From: Reichenbachiella sp. 5M10
Lineage (GTDB): Bacteria; Bacteroidota; Bacteroidia; Cytophagales; Cyclobacteriaceae
Assembly (NCBI RefSeq): GCF_002742335.1
Contig: NZ_MDGR01000007.1
Span: 1,802,501-1,866,500, forward strand
Length of the DNA stretch: 64,000 nucleotides
Direction of reading: 5' to 3'
The number at the start of each line of letters is the position of its first letter. The stretch's first letter is position 1. The translations under genes were made by a program, and so were the position numbers. The notes under the pieces were generated by a model. The model ran no database searches. It was not told the DNA's origin and worked only from the letters and a program-made list of their open reading frames with translations. Below, one piece after another: positions 9,830 to 20,629 of the stretch.

Positions 9830-9866
9830 CACCTATCACGTAGGTAATTTACCTATGTGATAGGTG
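9830..9866. repeat. 17-bp palindrome with 3-base loop (copy 1)
   Basis: CACCTATCACGTAGGTA pairs with TACCTATGTGATAGGTG around a 3-base loop, with one G-T pair. It stands in the 243-base gap between the second DUF481 gene and the TPR protein gene. No T tail follows on either strand. A very similar element is at 52220. Confidence 0.6.
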
Positions 9867-9954
9867 TATTCACTTATTGATATTAAATGTGATTATTTTA
9901 ATATAACTGAAAGGGGTTTCGTGTGAGTTTACCTCAGATGGTTGAATTCTTCGA

Positions 9955-10980
9955 TTATAAGCTCCAACCGATAGAGGTTTGGAATATGTAATCTGTGTCA
10001 CTTACACCTTCTGCTCCAGGAGAACTGTCATAGTTGATGGTGTAGCCTGCTCCGACGTAAAAATCCTTTGGTAAATCAAATTTTACATCGAGGGTAAAGT
10101 TTACCCTGTTTCGACTAGCTTGATTTAGACTCTTGTAGTATTGACAATTTGAAGTGATTGTTACATTTTCTAAATCGAAAGCATTAAAATCTGCAGATAG
10201 GTATGCTTCTGCGCTAGAATTGCTAGGCGTACTGGCCGCATCGTTGTAGATTTCATTGTTTAGGGCCATTCCTGTTGCTATGTTGAGGTATAGCTTGTGG
10301 TTTCGGATAGGGTAGTAGCCAAGACCCAATGAATAAGTAGAGCGTAGTTCCATTTCGATCTCATCTGAGGTCAAGAAATCCGCAGATGTAACACCAAACC
10401 ATGACTTACCAATGAACAGTCTAAAGTTACCCCCATAGTTGTTTCTTCGGTTTACTACACGCACAGAGTCATTGGCATCTACACCATTGTAGAGGAAGTT
10501 GCCGTACAAGTCAGGGTTGATTTTGGTGGTAAGGTATGACGCGGTACCTCGTACGGTCAGTTGATTGTTGTTAGAAGACTTGGAATGGGTGAAGCCACCG
10601 TCCAAAGAGATACTCATTCGATCCCAAAACCCACTACTGACGGAATTGAGGTATACTACCTCTAAGAAAGGGACTGAAATCGTCTCTCCGTCTATTTTGT
10701 TGATTGTTGCAGTTTGATCGGTGATGTTGATGGAGCCATTGTATTTTTCTCCGCTAGACATGTTGATAATGAATGTGTCTGTACTGGTCAAATCTTTGAT
10801 CATGTCCCAGTCGATGAGGAAGTTGCTTTCGCTATAGTCTGTTTCAAATTCGAGCACACCATTGTCGAAAGATTTGATACTCCCAATCATTTGGTCCCCA
10901 TTGGTGAGAACAACTTTGTCTTGTGCTTGACTGGTAAATAGAGTGAAAAGTAAAGCGAAGCTAAGTAGGCCTTTTGTCAT
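9955..10980 (-). CDS. DUF481-family outer-membrane protein (second of tandem pair)
   Basis: About 341 residues. A signal peptide (MTKGLLSFALLFTLFTSQAQ) is followed by a beta-rich N-terminal domain of about 100 residues (DKVVLTNGDQMIGSIKSF) and a C-terminal region of alternating strands of the DUF481 or salt-stress-induced outer-membrane type, ending in aromatic residues (IGWSL) as barrel proteins do. The start at 10980 is preferred to the longer frame from 11070, because it gives a standard signal peptide and a TAATTTTG promoter element lies 28 bases before it. Residues throughout match the protein encoded just upstream, so the pair arose by tandem duplication. The family function is unknown; ion-stress or envelope roles have been suggested. 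Confidence 0.8.
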   Translation of the reverse strand: MTKGLLSFALLFTLFTSQAQDKVVLTNGDQMIGSIKSFDNGVLEFETDYSESNFLIDWDMIKDLTSTDTFIINMSSGEKYNGSINITDQTATINKIDGETISVPFLEVVYLNSVSSGFWDRMSISLDGGFTHSKSSNNNQLTVRGTASYLTTKINPDLYGNFLYNGVDANDSVRVVNRRNNYGGNFRLFIGKSWFGVTSADFLTSDEIEMELRSTYSLGLGYYPIRNHKLYLNIATGMALNNEIYNDAASTPSNSSAEAYLSADFNAFDLENVTITSNCQYYKSLNQASRNRVNFTLDVKFDLPKDFYVGAGYTINYDSSPGAEGVSDTDYIFQTSIGWSL

Positions 10981-11007
10981 GGTTTTGTCTATTTGGTTAT
11001 GAGTAGA

Positions 11008-11015
11008 CAAAATTA
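11008..11015 (-). promoter_or_regulatory. -7 promoter element of the second DUF481 gene
   Basis: TAATTTTG on the minus strand, with TTTA 18 bases upstream as a weak -33 box. It gives a short leader of about 20 bases and supports the 10980 start codon. Confidence 0.45.
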
Positions 11016-11057
11016 AAAGGATAGCGTAGAATGTAAAGCCAATAATGTAATAATTGG

Positions 11058-12086
11058 CTAGAAACTCCACCCAAATACGGATTGGAAGACATAGTCATAC
11101 TTAGATATGTCTTCGCCTGGTTGGTTGTCGTAGTTGAGAGTGAGGTTTACACCCAAGTAGAGATCCAAGGGCAGATCATACTTGATGTTGAATGTATAAT
11201 TGTACCTGAGTCGTTTGCTTTTGGATAAACTGGGAAATAACTGGAACTTAGAAGAGATATCTACGTCTTTGAACCCAAATCCATTGAAGTCGATTTGAAG
11301 GAAGGACTCTAAGGATTCGTCATCCTCTTGGTCTGTTTGAAACTTTTCTGTGTTGGACGCTAGTCCAATGGCCGTATTGAGATACATTTGGTGATTTCTC
11401 AATAGAATCTTTCCCATTCCTAACTGTAGCGTTGTTCTTATTTTTAGATTCTGCTCATCACTTTGCAAAAAGTCAGTTGCACCGAGAACAAACCAACTTT
11501 TGTTGAAAAATACGCGCCAGTTTGTACCGTGGTTGTTTCTGACTGTGATGATGGAACTGGTACTGTCTGAGACGCGGCTGTCAAGAAAACTCAAGTAGAA
11601 TTCACATTGCAACTTTGTGCTGACATAGGATGCATTGCCATTGATTGTCAGTTGGTTGGTATTGCTAGACTTGGTGATCGTGTACCCGCCATCGACAGAG
11701 GCGGATATTCGGTCCCAAAACCGATTTTCACTGGATTTGAGGTATACAATATCCTTGATTCGAGCAAAGAGCTTGGACCCTTCGACCGGGGTGATGATGA
11801 GATACTCCGAGTTGTACATGTCGTGTGAGATGGTTCCTTTGAGACGGTACTTGGTCGTCAGGATGATGATGAAACTCGAAGAGGTTTTCAAACCTTTGAC
11901 CTTGTCCCATTCTACAGTGAAGTCACTGTCACTGTAGTCCGTTTCTACAGTGAGAATGCCATATTCCATACTTTTGATCTCTCCAATTAAAACTTGGTTA
12001 TTGTTCATCACAACTGTGTCTCTGTTGTGTCCAAAGCCTTGATAGGATAGGGTCAATAAAAGGAAAATAATAAGGCCTGCTCTCAA
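11058..12086 (-). CDS. DUF481-family outer-membrane protein (first of tandem pair)
   Basis: A 342-residue protein with a signal peptide (LIIFLLLTLSYQGFGH), an N-terminal beta domain starting DTVVMNNNQVLIGEIKS, and a C-terminal barrel-like region ending FGWSF. Its layout follows the downstream gene motif for motif: DYSDSDFTVEWDKVK here against DYSESNFLIDWDMIK there, FWDRISASVDGGYT against FWDRMSISLDGGFT. The start is TTG; no ATG is in frame nearby. The gap to the next gene is 77 bases, and each copy has its own possible promoter, which would allow separate regulation. Function unknown. Confidence 0.8.
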   Translation of the reverse strand: MRAGLIIFLLLTLSYQGFGHNRDTVVMNNNQVLIGEIKSMEYGILTVETDYSDSDFTVEWDKVKGLKTSSSFIIILTTKYRLKGTISHDMYNSEYLIITPVEGSKLFARIKDIVYLKSSENRFWDRISASVDGGYTITKSSNTNQLTINGNASYVSTKLQCEFYLSFLDSRVSDSTSSIITVRNNHGTNWRVFFNKSWFVLGATDFLQSDEQNLKIRTTLQLGMGKILLRNHQMYLNTAIGLASNTEKFQTDQEDDESLESFLQIDFNGFGFKDVDISSKFQLFPSLSKSKRLRYNYTFNIKYDLPLDLYLGVNLTLNYDNQPGEDISKYDYVFQSVFGWSF

Positions 12087-12124
12087 ATCGTAATGCGTTG
12101 GTTGTATGAAGCGTAAGATTGAGG

Positions 12125-12132
12125 CAAATATA
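12125..12132 (-). promoter_or_regulatory. -7 promoter element of the first DUF481 gene
   Basis: TATATTTG on the minus strand, 39 bases before the TTG start. No clear -33 box was found. Confidence 0.35.
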
Positions 12133-12159
12133 TTTATAATATTTAGCTCTGTATCGTGT

Positions 12160-14124
12160 TTAGTTGAGAACTCGGATTTCTATTCTTCTGTTGAGTTCTC
12201 TTCCATTCACTTCATCATCATTAGAAGCTAGGGGTTGAGTTGGTCCGTACCCTTTGCAGACCATTCGTTTTGGATCGATACCTTTTTGGATCAGATAGTC
12301 ACGTACAGCATTGGCTCGAGCCAATGAGAGTTTCATGTTGCCCTCTAGTGTCCCTGTATTGTCAGTGTGTCCACCGATTTCAATATCAAGGGTTGGGGTG
12401 TCTTCGAGCATGTCATGGAGCTCACCCAATACCTCATAGGAGTCACTTGTGAGATGTGCTGAGTGAATGTCAAAGTAGATGTTGTTGAGCATTGCTTTTT
12501 CTCCTGCTCTGAATTTGCTGCCAAGCATATCCATTTTTTCATACTTCTGTTCAGAATTCTTGTCGTAGAGCGTCTTGAAGTCCGTCTCTTCTACATGCTC
12601 AGGTATATCGATGTGAAAGTCTCGTTCAAAGGACTTGTTGTGCTCAGGGTGGTCTGACAAGATCCGTGCTGTATGTGCCAACTGGTTGTTCATAAATAGC
12701 TTGACATTGAACTCCTCTTCTGTAAAGATTTCCATTTCGAATGAGCCGTCACTTTTACTGTAAGTACGGAAGATCTCATCGTCGTAATTGATAGGATGAA
12801 AGTCAATGCGGACATTCGCTAATGTACTGGCTGTGGCATTGTCATAAATGAACCCTTCAACTAGGACTTTTCCTTGTTTGTGGAAGTAGTAGATGTCAAA
12901 GCCACCGATGCCTCTGAGTCTATTCGAACTGAAAAAGCCTGAAATATTGTCTTCGTTGAGTTGAAAGTTGATTTCGTCATCCGTTGAATTGATAGGGAAA
13001 CCCATATTGACTGGCTTTTTCCACTGGTAGGATTGAGCATCCCATTCGGACTTGAAGACATCATAGCCACCAATGGATGCTGGGTTGTTGGAACTAAAAT
13101 ATAGTGTCTGCCCGTCATGGGATAGGAACGGACTGTCTTCGTCGTAGTTGGAATTGACCAAGCCTGGAACTGCTACTGGTGCTGACCACTGTCCTGACTT
13201 GGGGTTATAGATGGATTGATAGAGATCCAAATTGCCCTTTTCGGATTTGGATGAAAAATAAACGGTGGTTTCAGCATCATCAATGAAGAAATGAGATTCG
13301 ATTCGCGCCTGTGTACCTAGTTTTGTGTCGAATTCTACCGGAGATCCCCACTGATCTCCAGAAGGTTGACTGAAGAAAAGCCCTTTGGCAGATTCATCGT
13401 CTTTGTACATGAATAGACGGCCATCATTGTTGACCACTTCGATTTTAGCATTGTCCAAGGTGAATTCTCCGAGTTGTTTCAGCTCTGTTGGGGCATTCCA
13501 TCCTACGGAACTCTTGGTAGCGTGGTAGATATTGAACGATGGTGCATTGGACCTTGACGAAGCAAAGAGAAGTTCGCTATGGTCGGAGAAGAAAGCGGGA
13601 GAGACGTCATCCAAAGGCGAATTGATAGGTGTACCCATGTTGACAATTTCAAAGTCGGTTGTGTTCAAATAAAATTTTTCAGCTTCTTTGGCTTGCTTCA
13701 GACGGTCTTCTGTTTCTTTGGTGATTTCACGTGTTTTGTAAATATCCAGATCCAAGAAAGCCTGAAAATGTTTGGCCGATATGTCAAATTCATAGCGGTT
13801 GTAGTGAATGCGTCCTAGCCAGTAGTTGTAAAACTTGTCTGTTTTTCCTTCGTTGGCTTCATATTCTTTGAGTGCGTCTAGACTCTCGCCTCTGCCGTCC
13901 GTAAGTTGGTACGCTACATAGCGATGGTACTGTACATAGTGGTTCTTGGGGTAGTTGTTTAGGATTTCGTCATACAATTCCAAGGCCTTTGGGAAGTCCT
14001 CTTTGAAAAAGTAATAATCCGCACGTTCGATGAGCTTCTTTTTGCTAAGCTTTTTTTCTACTTTGTCATTTTGACCAAACGCTACTGTAGTGATACATAT
14101 CAGAACCCAAAATACATGTTTCAT
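12160..14124 (-). CDS. PorE-like TPR/beta-propeller/OmpA envelope protein
   Basis: A 654-residue exported protein with four parts in order: TPR repeats (about 25-140), a PD40/WD40-like beta-propeller (about 160-400, with repeats such as SPAFFSDHSELLFAS and SPFLSHDGQTLYFSS), a carboxypeptidase-regulatory-like beta sandwich (about 415-500, VLVEGFIYDNATASTLANV), and a C-terminal OmpA domain (about 540-654, with NIYFDIHSAHLT and the peptidoglycan-binding stretch GHTDNTGTLEGN...RANAV). This order is that of PorE, the peptidoglycan-bound part of the type IX secretion machine, though many relatives exist in this phylum. Unlike PorE it has an ordinary signal peptide ending VAFGQ and no lipobox. A TAATTTTG element lies 25 bases upstream of the start. 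Confidence 0.85.
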   Translation of the reverse strand: MKHVFWVLICITTVAFGQNDKVEKKLSKKKLIERADYYFFKEDFPKALELYDEILNNYPKNHYVQYHRYVAYQLTDGRGESLDALKEYEANEGKTDKFYNYWLGRIHYNRYEFDISAKHFQAFLDLDIYKTREITKETEDRLKQAKEAEKFYLNTTDFEIVNMGTPINSPLDDVSPAFFSDHSELLFASSRSNAPSFNIYHATKSSVGWNAPTELKQLGEFTLDNAKIEVVNNDGRLFMYKDDESAKGLFFSQPSGDQWGSPVEFDTKLGTQARIESHFFIDDAETTVYFSSKSEKGNLDLYQSIYNPKSGQWSAPVAVPGLVNSNYDEDSPFLSHDGQTLYFSSNNPASIGGYDVFKSEWDAQSYQWKKPVNMGFPINSTDDEINFQLNEDNISGFFSSNRLRGIGGFDIYYFHKQGKVLVEGFIYDNATASTLANVRIDFHPINYDDEIFRTYSKSDGSFEMEIFTEEEFNVKLFMNNQLAHTARILSDHPEHNKSFERDFHIDIPEHVEETDFKTLYDKNSEQKYEKMDMLGSKFRAGEKAMLNNIYFDIHSAHLTSDSYEVLGELHDMLEDTPTLDIEIGGHTDNTGTLEGNMKLSLARANAVRDYLIQKGIDPKRMVCKGYGPTQPLASNDDEVNGRELNRRIEIRVLN

Positions 14125-14148
14125 TGAAAATACAGTTTAGTTCAAATC

Positions 14149-14156
14149 CAAAATTA
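14149..14156 (-). promoter_or_regulatory. -7 promoter element of the OmpA-family gene
   Basis: TAATTTTG on the minus strand, 25 bases before the start codon at 14124; the leader would be about 17 bases. Confidence 0.45.
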
Positions 14157-14342
14157 AGAAACCTTCATATTGTATGCACTTGAATTCATCATCATGTTTG
14201 AATTTTAAGTGAAAACACTAGGCGCTTTGTAATGAATTTGTATTCCCGAATGAGTGAAAATACCTAGAAACATGGAGAGTTGTCAATTCTTTAATCAATT
14301 ATTTGAGATCAAATCGATAACCCTCTGTGCTATAGGGTTTTA

Positions 14343-15988
<1,646 letters not shown>

Positions 15989-16121
15989 TATTCACTGCAT
16001 TAGTTCTAGGTTTGATCAGGGTTTCTTTGAGGACTTGTGATGAGATGAGTGAAAGACAGCTTGGTGATTTTGTATGTAGATGAAACGCAATAAATCCACG
16101 ATATCTTGTTTTCTTTGGCCC

Positions 16122-17330
16122 ATGAAGGTAGCAGTAATAGGAGGGGGGGCAGCGGGTTTTTTTGCAGCCTTGTCTTGTAAAGAAAGTCACCCTGAGGCAG
16201 AGGTGCATATCTTGGAGGGGTCTGGTAAAACACTCTCCAAAGTCAAAGTGTCAGGTGGTGGACGGTGCAACGTGACCAACGGTTGTGAGTCTAATGCTGA
16301 GTTTTTGAAGCATTACCCTCGTGGGGGAAAACAATTGAAAAAGACCTTTGTGCATTTTGCCCGAAAGGATACTCTGCAATGGTTTGCTGCGCGCGGAGTG
16401 GAGCTCAAAACAGAGGTAGATGGTAGGATGTTTCCGGTGACGAATGACTCTCAGACTGTGGTAGATTGTTTGCGCGATGAAGCTTCTAAACAAGGGGTAG
16501 AGGTGATTCAGAGCTATAAAGTGGAATCAGTAAAGGCAACTACCGCGGGATTTGAGTTGAGTAGCAAAGGGACTCAGCGAGCTTATGATTATCTGATCGT
16601 TGCAACAGGTGGCAGTCCTAAGCGCTCGGCGTATGACTGGTTGTCCGACATGGGGCATTCGATCATTGATCCGGTACCGTCGTTGTTTACGTTCAATATA
16701 CCTACAGAGAAAAAGCTAGTCGCTCTGTCAGGGACAGCTGTACCGTCTGCTACTGTCAAAATACAAGGAAGTAAACTAATGGAGCAAGGGCCACTTTTGA
16801 TCACGCATTGGGGGATGAGTGGTCCAGCCATATTGAAACTCTCTGCCTGGGGTGCACGTCAGTTGCAGGAAATGAATTATCAGTTTAGTACATTGATCAA
16901 TTGGTCATCCTATGCCAATGAAAATGAGGTCAGGGAACAGTTGCAGCGTGAGCTTCATCATATGGACAAAAAGTTGATACAGAACATTAATCCTTTTGAT
17001 TTGCCAAAGAGGCTTTGGCTGTATTTGTTAGATCGAGTAGGAGTAGATCCATACATACGTTGGAACGAATTGGGGAAGAAGGACAAAAATAGATTGGTCA
17101 ATGTGATCTGCAATGATACGTATGAGGTGAGTGGTAAGACGACTTTCAAAGAAGAGTTTGTGACCTGTGGGGGAGTAGACAATGCAGAGGTGAATTTTGA
17201 CACAATGGCAAGTAGAAAGGTTGAGAAACTCTATTTTGCTGGAGAAGTTTTGAATATTGACGGCATTACAGGAGGGTTCAATTTTCAAGCAGCTTGGAGT
17301 ACGGGGTACGTGGCTGGCCAGCTGGGATGA
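16122..17330 (+). CDS. HI0933-family flavoprotein (NAD(P)/FAD-dependent oxidoreductase)
   Basis: A cytoplasmic flavoprotein of about 402 residues in the HI0933/YhiN (BaiN-like) family. The N-terminus carries the FAD-binding Rossmann motif (MKVAVIGGGAAGFFAAL), then the family signature KVKVSGGGRCNVTN, and a second FAD contact near the C-terminus (YFAGEVLNIDGITGGFNFQ, ending AWSTGYVAGQ). The family is close to complete here in length (about 400). The reaction is not established for most members; some act as bile-acid or enone reductases, others were named aminoacetone oxidases on weak grounds. The start is the ATG at 16122, right before the Rossmann strand; a longer frame from 16080 adds 14 unlike residues. 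It is divergent from the ABC-F gene. Confidence 0.85.
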   Translation: MKVAVIGGGAAGFFAALSCKESHPEAEVHILEGSGKTLSKVKVSGGGRCNVTNGCESNAEFLKHYPRGGKQLKKTFVHFARKDTLQWFAARGVELKTEVDGRMFPVTNDSQTVVDCLRDEASKQGVEVIQSYKVESVKATTAGFELSSKGTQRAYDYLIVATGGSPKRSAYDWLSDMGHSIIDPVPSLFTFNIPTEKKLVALSGTAVPSATVKIQGSKLMEQGPLLITHWGMSGPAILKLSAWGARQLQEMNYQFSTLINWSSYANENEVREQLQRELHHMDKKLIQNINPFDLPKRLWLYLLDRVGVDPYIRWNELGKKDKNRLVNVICNDTYEVSGKTTFKEEFVTCGGVDNAEVNFDTMASRKVEKLYFAGEVLNIDGITGGFNFQAAWSTGYVAGQLG

Positions 17331-17409
17331 AACCCTTTGTATAGTGATTTGAAATGTTGACTGAGCGCGGTGTAGTCAATTTTGTTTCATGGGTTTTACC
17401 CCTAGCTGC

Positions 17410-18759
17410 TTATTCACATTCTAGCTCAGAATAAGTGTTGAAAGCGGCTTTCGCTTTATCCAACTCCTTCAGTTTTGTATAGGTTTCGCCCATTAATTGA
17501 TAGACACTGCAATCAGAAGGGTAGAGTCGGATAGATGTTGCATAATCAAGTATGGCCTTGTCATAGTCTCCTTGGGATACAAGTATTTCCGCACGTAGAT
17601 CATAGTAGTCTGCTCGTGCGGATTCGTTTTCGATAGATAGTGAGGCAAAAGCTAGCGCTTCGGAGGGGTGATTTTTTTTCTTGTAGCATAGCGCCAGATA
17701 GTTGGTGATGTCACTGTCGTTGGGTTGTTTCTTATATGCCTTTTCCAAATGCTCAATGGCTAGATCGTATTGTCCCATCCAGTAGTAGCACGTTCCCATG
17801 TTGTAATACGCTATGAAATTTCCGCTATCATAGGCCAAGTGTTTTTGATGGTAAGGTAACGCTGTTTCGTAATCTTCTTTCCCATAGTAGCTATTGCCAA
17901 TATAGTTGTATAGATCTTCGTCTTCATAGCCCATAGATTCTGATTTTTTGAGCCACATCAACGCCGAGTCATACTGATACAATTGATAGTAAGAATAACC
18001 AATATTATATGCTTTGACTTTATCACTGTTGTCACAGGCATAGGCTTTTTGGAAGTAAACCAAGCTGGAATCGTTGTTGCCCTGACTGTCATAGATCAAT
18101 CCCTTGAGATTGTAAGCTTTGCAATAATTGCTTTTCCTGTCAAGGGTAAGATCGAGGTATTTGATCGACTCTGAATAATCCTCGAGGTTGTATAGCGCGT
18201 AAGCGATATTGTAATAATATACTTGGTTTTCAGGTTCTATTTCCATCGCTCGGTAAAAATCACTGATAGCCCGGTAGTATTGTCCTAGTGTATAGTAAGT
18301 GATTCCACGATCGTTGAGGATCTCTTCTGGGTCGTCAGGATCCAGAGCAATCGCTTGTCCGTAATAAACGATGGCCTCATCGTAGTTGCCTTGCTCTTTG
18401 GCTGATTCGGCCTGTCTCACCAGCTCTGACGCATTTTTATCCTTGTTTTGTTCATTTGCTATGACCATATCAATGAATGCACCGCATTCTTTGGCGAGCA
18501 CTTTTGCAATGTCCATACCTATGATATTCCCTTTTTCTTCAAGGCTGTTTTTGCCATATTTTTTTTCAAGCTTTTTGCTATGATCACCCAGTCCATTTTC
18601 CATGCATTTTGTGAGAATAGCTGTCATGTCTGTATTGCCTTTGTTGACTTCTTTTGTCAGGCATACACAGACTTCGTCGGAGATTGTGTGTATTACATCT
18701 TGGCCAAAAGTCAAGTGAGTAAGTCCAAGTAGTAGGGTGCTGATAATAGTGAATTTCAT
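17410..18759 (-). CDS. Exported TPR-repeat protein
   Basis: A 449-residue protein with a signal peptide (MKFTIISTLLLGLTHLTFGQ). The first 90 mature residues contain a cysteine-bearing helical domain (DEVCVCLTKEVN) seen before TPR arrays in this phylum. From about residue 110 to the end it is a run of about nine TPRs of 34 residues, with textbook repeats such as AIALDPDDPEEILNDRG and MGTCYYWMGQYDLAIEHLEK. No enzymatic domain follows, so it is probably a periplasmic scaffold. It is convergent with the flavoprotein gene and its function is unknown. Confidence 0.75.
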   Translation of the reverse strand: MKFTIISTLLLGLTHLTFGQDVIHTISDEVCVCLTKEVNKGNTDMTAILTKCMENGLGDHSKKLEKKYGKNSLEEKGNIIGMDIAKVLAKECGAFIDMVIANEQNKDKNASELVRQAESAKEQGNYDEAIVYYGQAIALDPDDPEEILNDRGITYYTLGQYYRAISDFYRAMEIEPENQVYYYNIAYALYNLEDYSESIKYLDLTLDRKSNYCKAYNLKGLIYDSQGNNDSSLVYFQKAYACDNSDKVKAYNIGYSYYQLYQYDSALMWLKKSESMGYEDEDLYNYIGNSYYGKEDYETALPYHQKHLAYDSGNFIAYYNMGTCYYWMGQYDLAIEHLEKAYKKQPNDSDITNYLALCYKKKNHPSEALAFASLSIENESARADYYDLRAEILVSQGDYDKAILDYATSIRLYPSDCSVYQLMGETYTKLKELDKAKAAFNTYSELECE

Positions 18760-18946
18760 GATTCTAGGTGCTCCTTAATGTGAGACGGTTGTGGTTTGAT
18801 CTCACCAAGAATAAGAAAATTCAAGGATACTATTTCACATCAAGTCGATTTTATATCGATATACCGACGTGGTATTTCCAAAGTTCTTTCTGATTAGAAG
18901 GGATTTTGAAGCAATGGATCGCTGAGAGTTGTTGTAGGCACGTGAG

Positions 18947-19645
18947 TTAGTCTTGATGGATAAAGCCCATGAGTAGCATCATTCGTTCGAATTCAGGATG
19001 GAGATGTGCTTGTAACACCAGTTTTTTAAAAGTGAAGGGATGTACGAACTCCATGGACCGAGCATGAAGTAGCATGGTGTTCATTTTCCATTTCTCTAAG
19101 AAGAGTTTGTTTTGCTTGTTGCAGCCATGAGGCCGATCTCCGATGATGGGGTGGTAGATATGTGCAAAGTGTTTGCGCAGCTGATGCATACGGCCAGTCT
19201 CAGGGTAGGCTTCTACCCAAGCGTACCTTGAAGTACTAAATTTGCCATGCGGCACCTCCAATTCTACACGATCAACTGTGCGGTAGTGTGTGACAGCAGG
19301 TTGTACTTTGCCATTGTCGTTGGTGAGGGCGTAATTGATCGTCTCTGACTCTACCGTATGTCCTCGTACTATCGCCCAATAGGTTTTATGAATTTGTTGT
19401 TCGTCAAATATTTTTCGGACTTTTTTGAGCGCTTCTTCATGCAAGGCGAAGAGTAGCACACCGCTGGTTTTGCGGTCCAAACGATGGGCAGGGTAGACAC
19501 GTTGGTCGATTTGGTTGCGTAATTGCTGGAGCGCAAACTGATCTGTGTTTCTACTGATTTTTGACCGATGTACCATCAACCCATGCGGCTTGTTGATGGC
19601 TACATAGTGTTCGTCTTGATAGATTATTTCTAATGGCTCCTCCAA
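18947..19645 (-). CDS. truC: tRNA pseudouridine(65) synthase TruC
   Basis: A 232-residue RluA-type pseudouridine synthase. It converts a uridine of tRNA to pseudouridine; TruC modifies position 65. The catalytic Asp57 lies in AHRLDRKTSGVLL, and the N-terminal LEIIYQDEHYVAINKPHG, the internal TGRMHQLRKHFAH and HPIIGD motifs are those of TruC (E. coli TruC has the same order, and also lacks the S4 domain found in RluC and RluD). There is no N-terminal S4 domain here. It is transcribed divergently from the DUF481-like gene at 19760, with no operon partner. Confidence 0.85.
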   Translation of the reverse strand: MEEPLEIIYQDEHYVAINKPHGLMVHRSKISRNTDQFALQQLRNQIDQRVYPAHRLDRKTSGVLLFALHEEALKKVRKIFDEQQIHKTYWAIVRGHTVESETINYALTNDNGKVQPAVTHYRTVDRVELEVPHGKFSTSRYAWVEAYPETGRMHQLRKHFAHIYHPIIGDRPHGCNKQNKLFLEKWKMNTMLLHARSMEFVHPFTFKKLVLQAHLHPEFERMMLLMGFIHQD

Positions 19646-19702
19646 ATTTCCTTCTAATGGAGCGTAAAGTAAGGCATTATTGGATTCTTAAACTAGATGG
19701 CT

Positions 19703-19732
19703 TTTGAACTTAATTTCAAATGCATAATTTGC
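19703..19732 (+). promoter_or_regulatory. Possible promoter of the outer-membrane protein gene
   Basis: TTTG, an 18-base spacer and TAATTTGC (one mismatch to TAnnTTTG). Transcription would start near 19739, 20 bases before the ATG, supporting the shorter start. Confidence 0.4.
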
Positions 19733-19759
19733 CACCTAACCTTAAATATACTTGCAGGA

Positions 19760-20566
19760 ATGAGAATACTTAAAAAGACTTGGATCGGTTTGATTCTGTT
19801 GATGTTGTGTCAAATGAATGTTCGAGCGCAGATCCTCAATCTAAATCAATTGGATGTCACTACGGATTCATCGGGCTATACTTACGGAGGTGTAGAGTTC
19901 TTTTTCGAGGCGGACAATCGGAGCCCAACACCTGACGAATCTGCTCAGTTGTTGACTGTCGAGTCAGCCTTAGAGGTGATTCATGTCTCCGAAAAGAACG
20001 CTTATTTTCTTAATGGAGAGCTCAATTACTATGAAGCGACTGGGGATCCAGTGATCAGTACGGGCTATATTCACTTTCGGACCAATTTTCAACGCAAAAA
20101 GAGGCTGTCTTATGAGTTGTACACTCAAGCCTCTTTCGACGCGAGCCGGAGATTGGATTTTCGAGGCTTAGGAGGGGGAGGTATCAAGTATCGTATCCAT
20201 AAGACTGAGGTATTTGAGCTGGATGTAGGAACGGGTTTTTTCTATGAGCATGAAAAATGGGAGACTTTTGATACAGTAAGTGAAGTAGTAGAAAAGAATT
20301 TGATCAAGTCATCTAACTATGTCAAAACCAATTTGGTATTGAGTGAGAATGCCAATTTAGGCTTTATTACCTTTTATCAAGTAGGGTATGATTCTGATAT
20401 AGAAGGTTTTAGAAACCGAATCAGCGGGGATTTACAAATAGACTTTACACTGACGGAGCATTTTTCGTTTGTTGTACAGGGTTCGATTCACTACGAGGAC
20501 AAACCTGTCATCGATATCAATAAAACCGTATACGGAATCAGCAACGGTATTCGATATGAGTTTTGA
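19760..20566 (+). CDS. DUF481-like outer-membrane beta-barrel protein
   Basis: A 268-residue exported protein. The start at 19760 gives a clean signal peptide (MRILKKTWIGLILLMLCQMN, then VRAQ). The mature part alternates beta strands and loops and ends in an aromatic residue (GIRYEF), as outer-membrane barrels do. The strand pattern and the segment FELDVGTGFFYEHEKWE followed by YVKTNLVLS resemble the barrel part of DUF481 proteins, without the N-terminal domain present in the two paralogues near 10-12 kb. It is followed by a perfect bidirectional terminator. Function unknown; other small barrel families cannot be excluded. Confidence 0.65.
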   Translation: MRILKKTWIGLILLMLCQMNVRAQILNLNQLDVTTDSSGYTYGGVEFFFEADNRSPTPDESAQLLTVESALEVIHVSEKNAYFLNGELNYYEATGDPVISTGYIHFRTNFQRKKRLSYELYTQASFDASRRLDFRGLGGGGIKYRIHKTEVFELDVGTGFFYEHEKWETFDTVSEVVEKNLIKSSNYVKTNLVLSENANLGFITFYQVGYDSDIEGFRNRISGDLQIDFTLTEHFSFVVQGSIHYEDKPVIDINKTVYGISNGIRYEF

Positions 20567-20575
20567 TAGGGGGAT

Positions 20576-20614
20576 AAAAGAACAGCCACTTCGAGATGAA
20601 GTGGCTGTTCTTTT
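20576..20614. terminator. Bidirectional terminator, 17-bp perfect stem
   Basis: AAAAGAACAGCCACTTC (20576-20592) pairs perfectly with GAAGTGGCTGTTCTTTT (20598-20614) around GAGAT. A and T tracts on both sides let it work for the barrel gene on the plus strand and the response-regulator gene on the minus strand. Confidence 0.9.
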
Positions 20615-20629
20615 ATTTGTTAATGAGCC

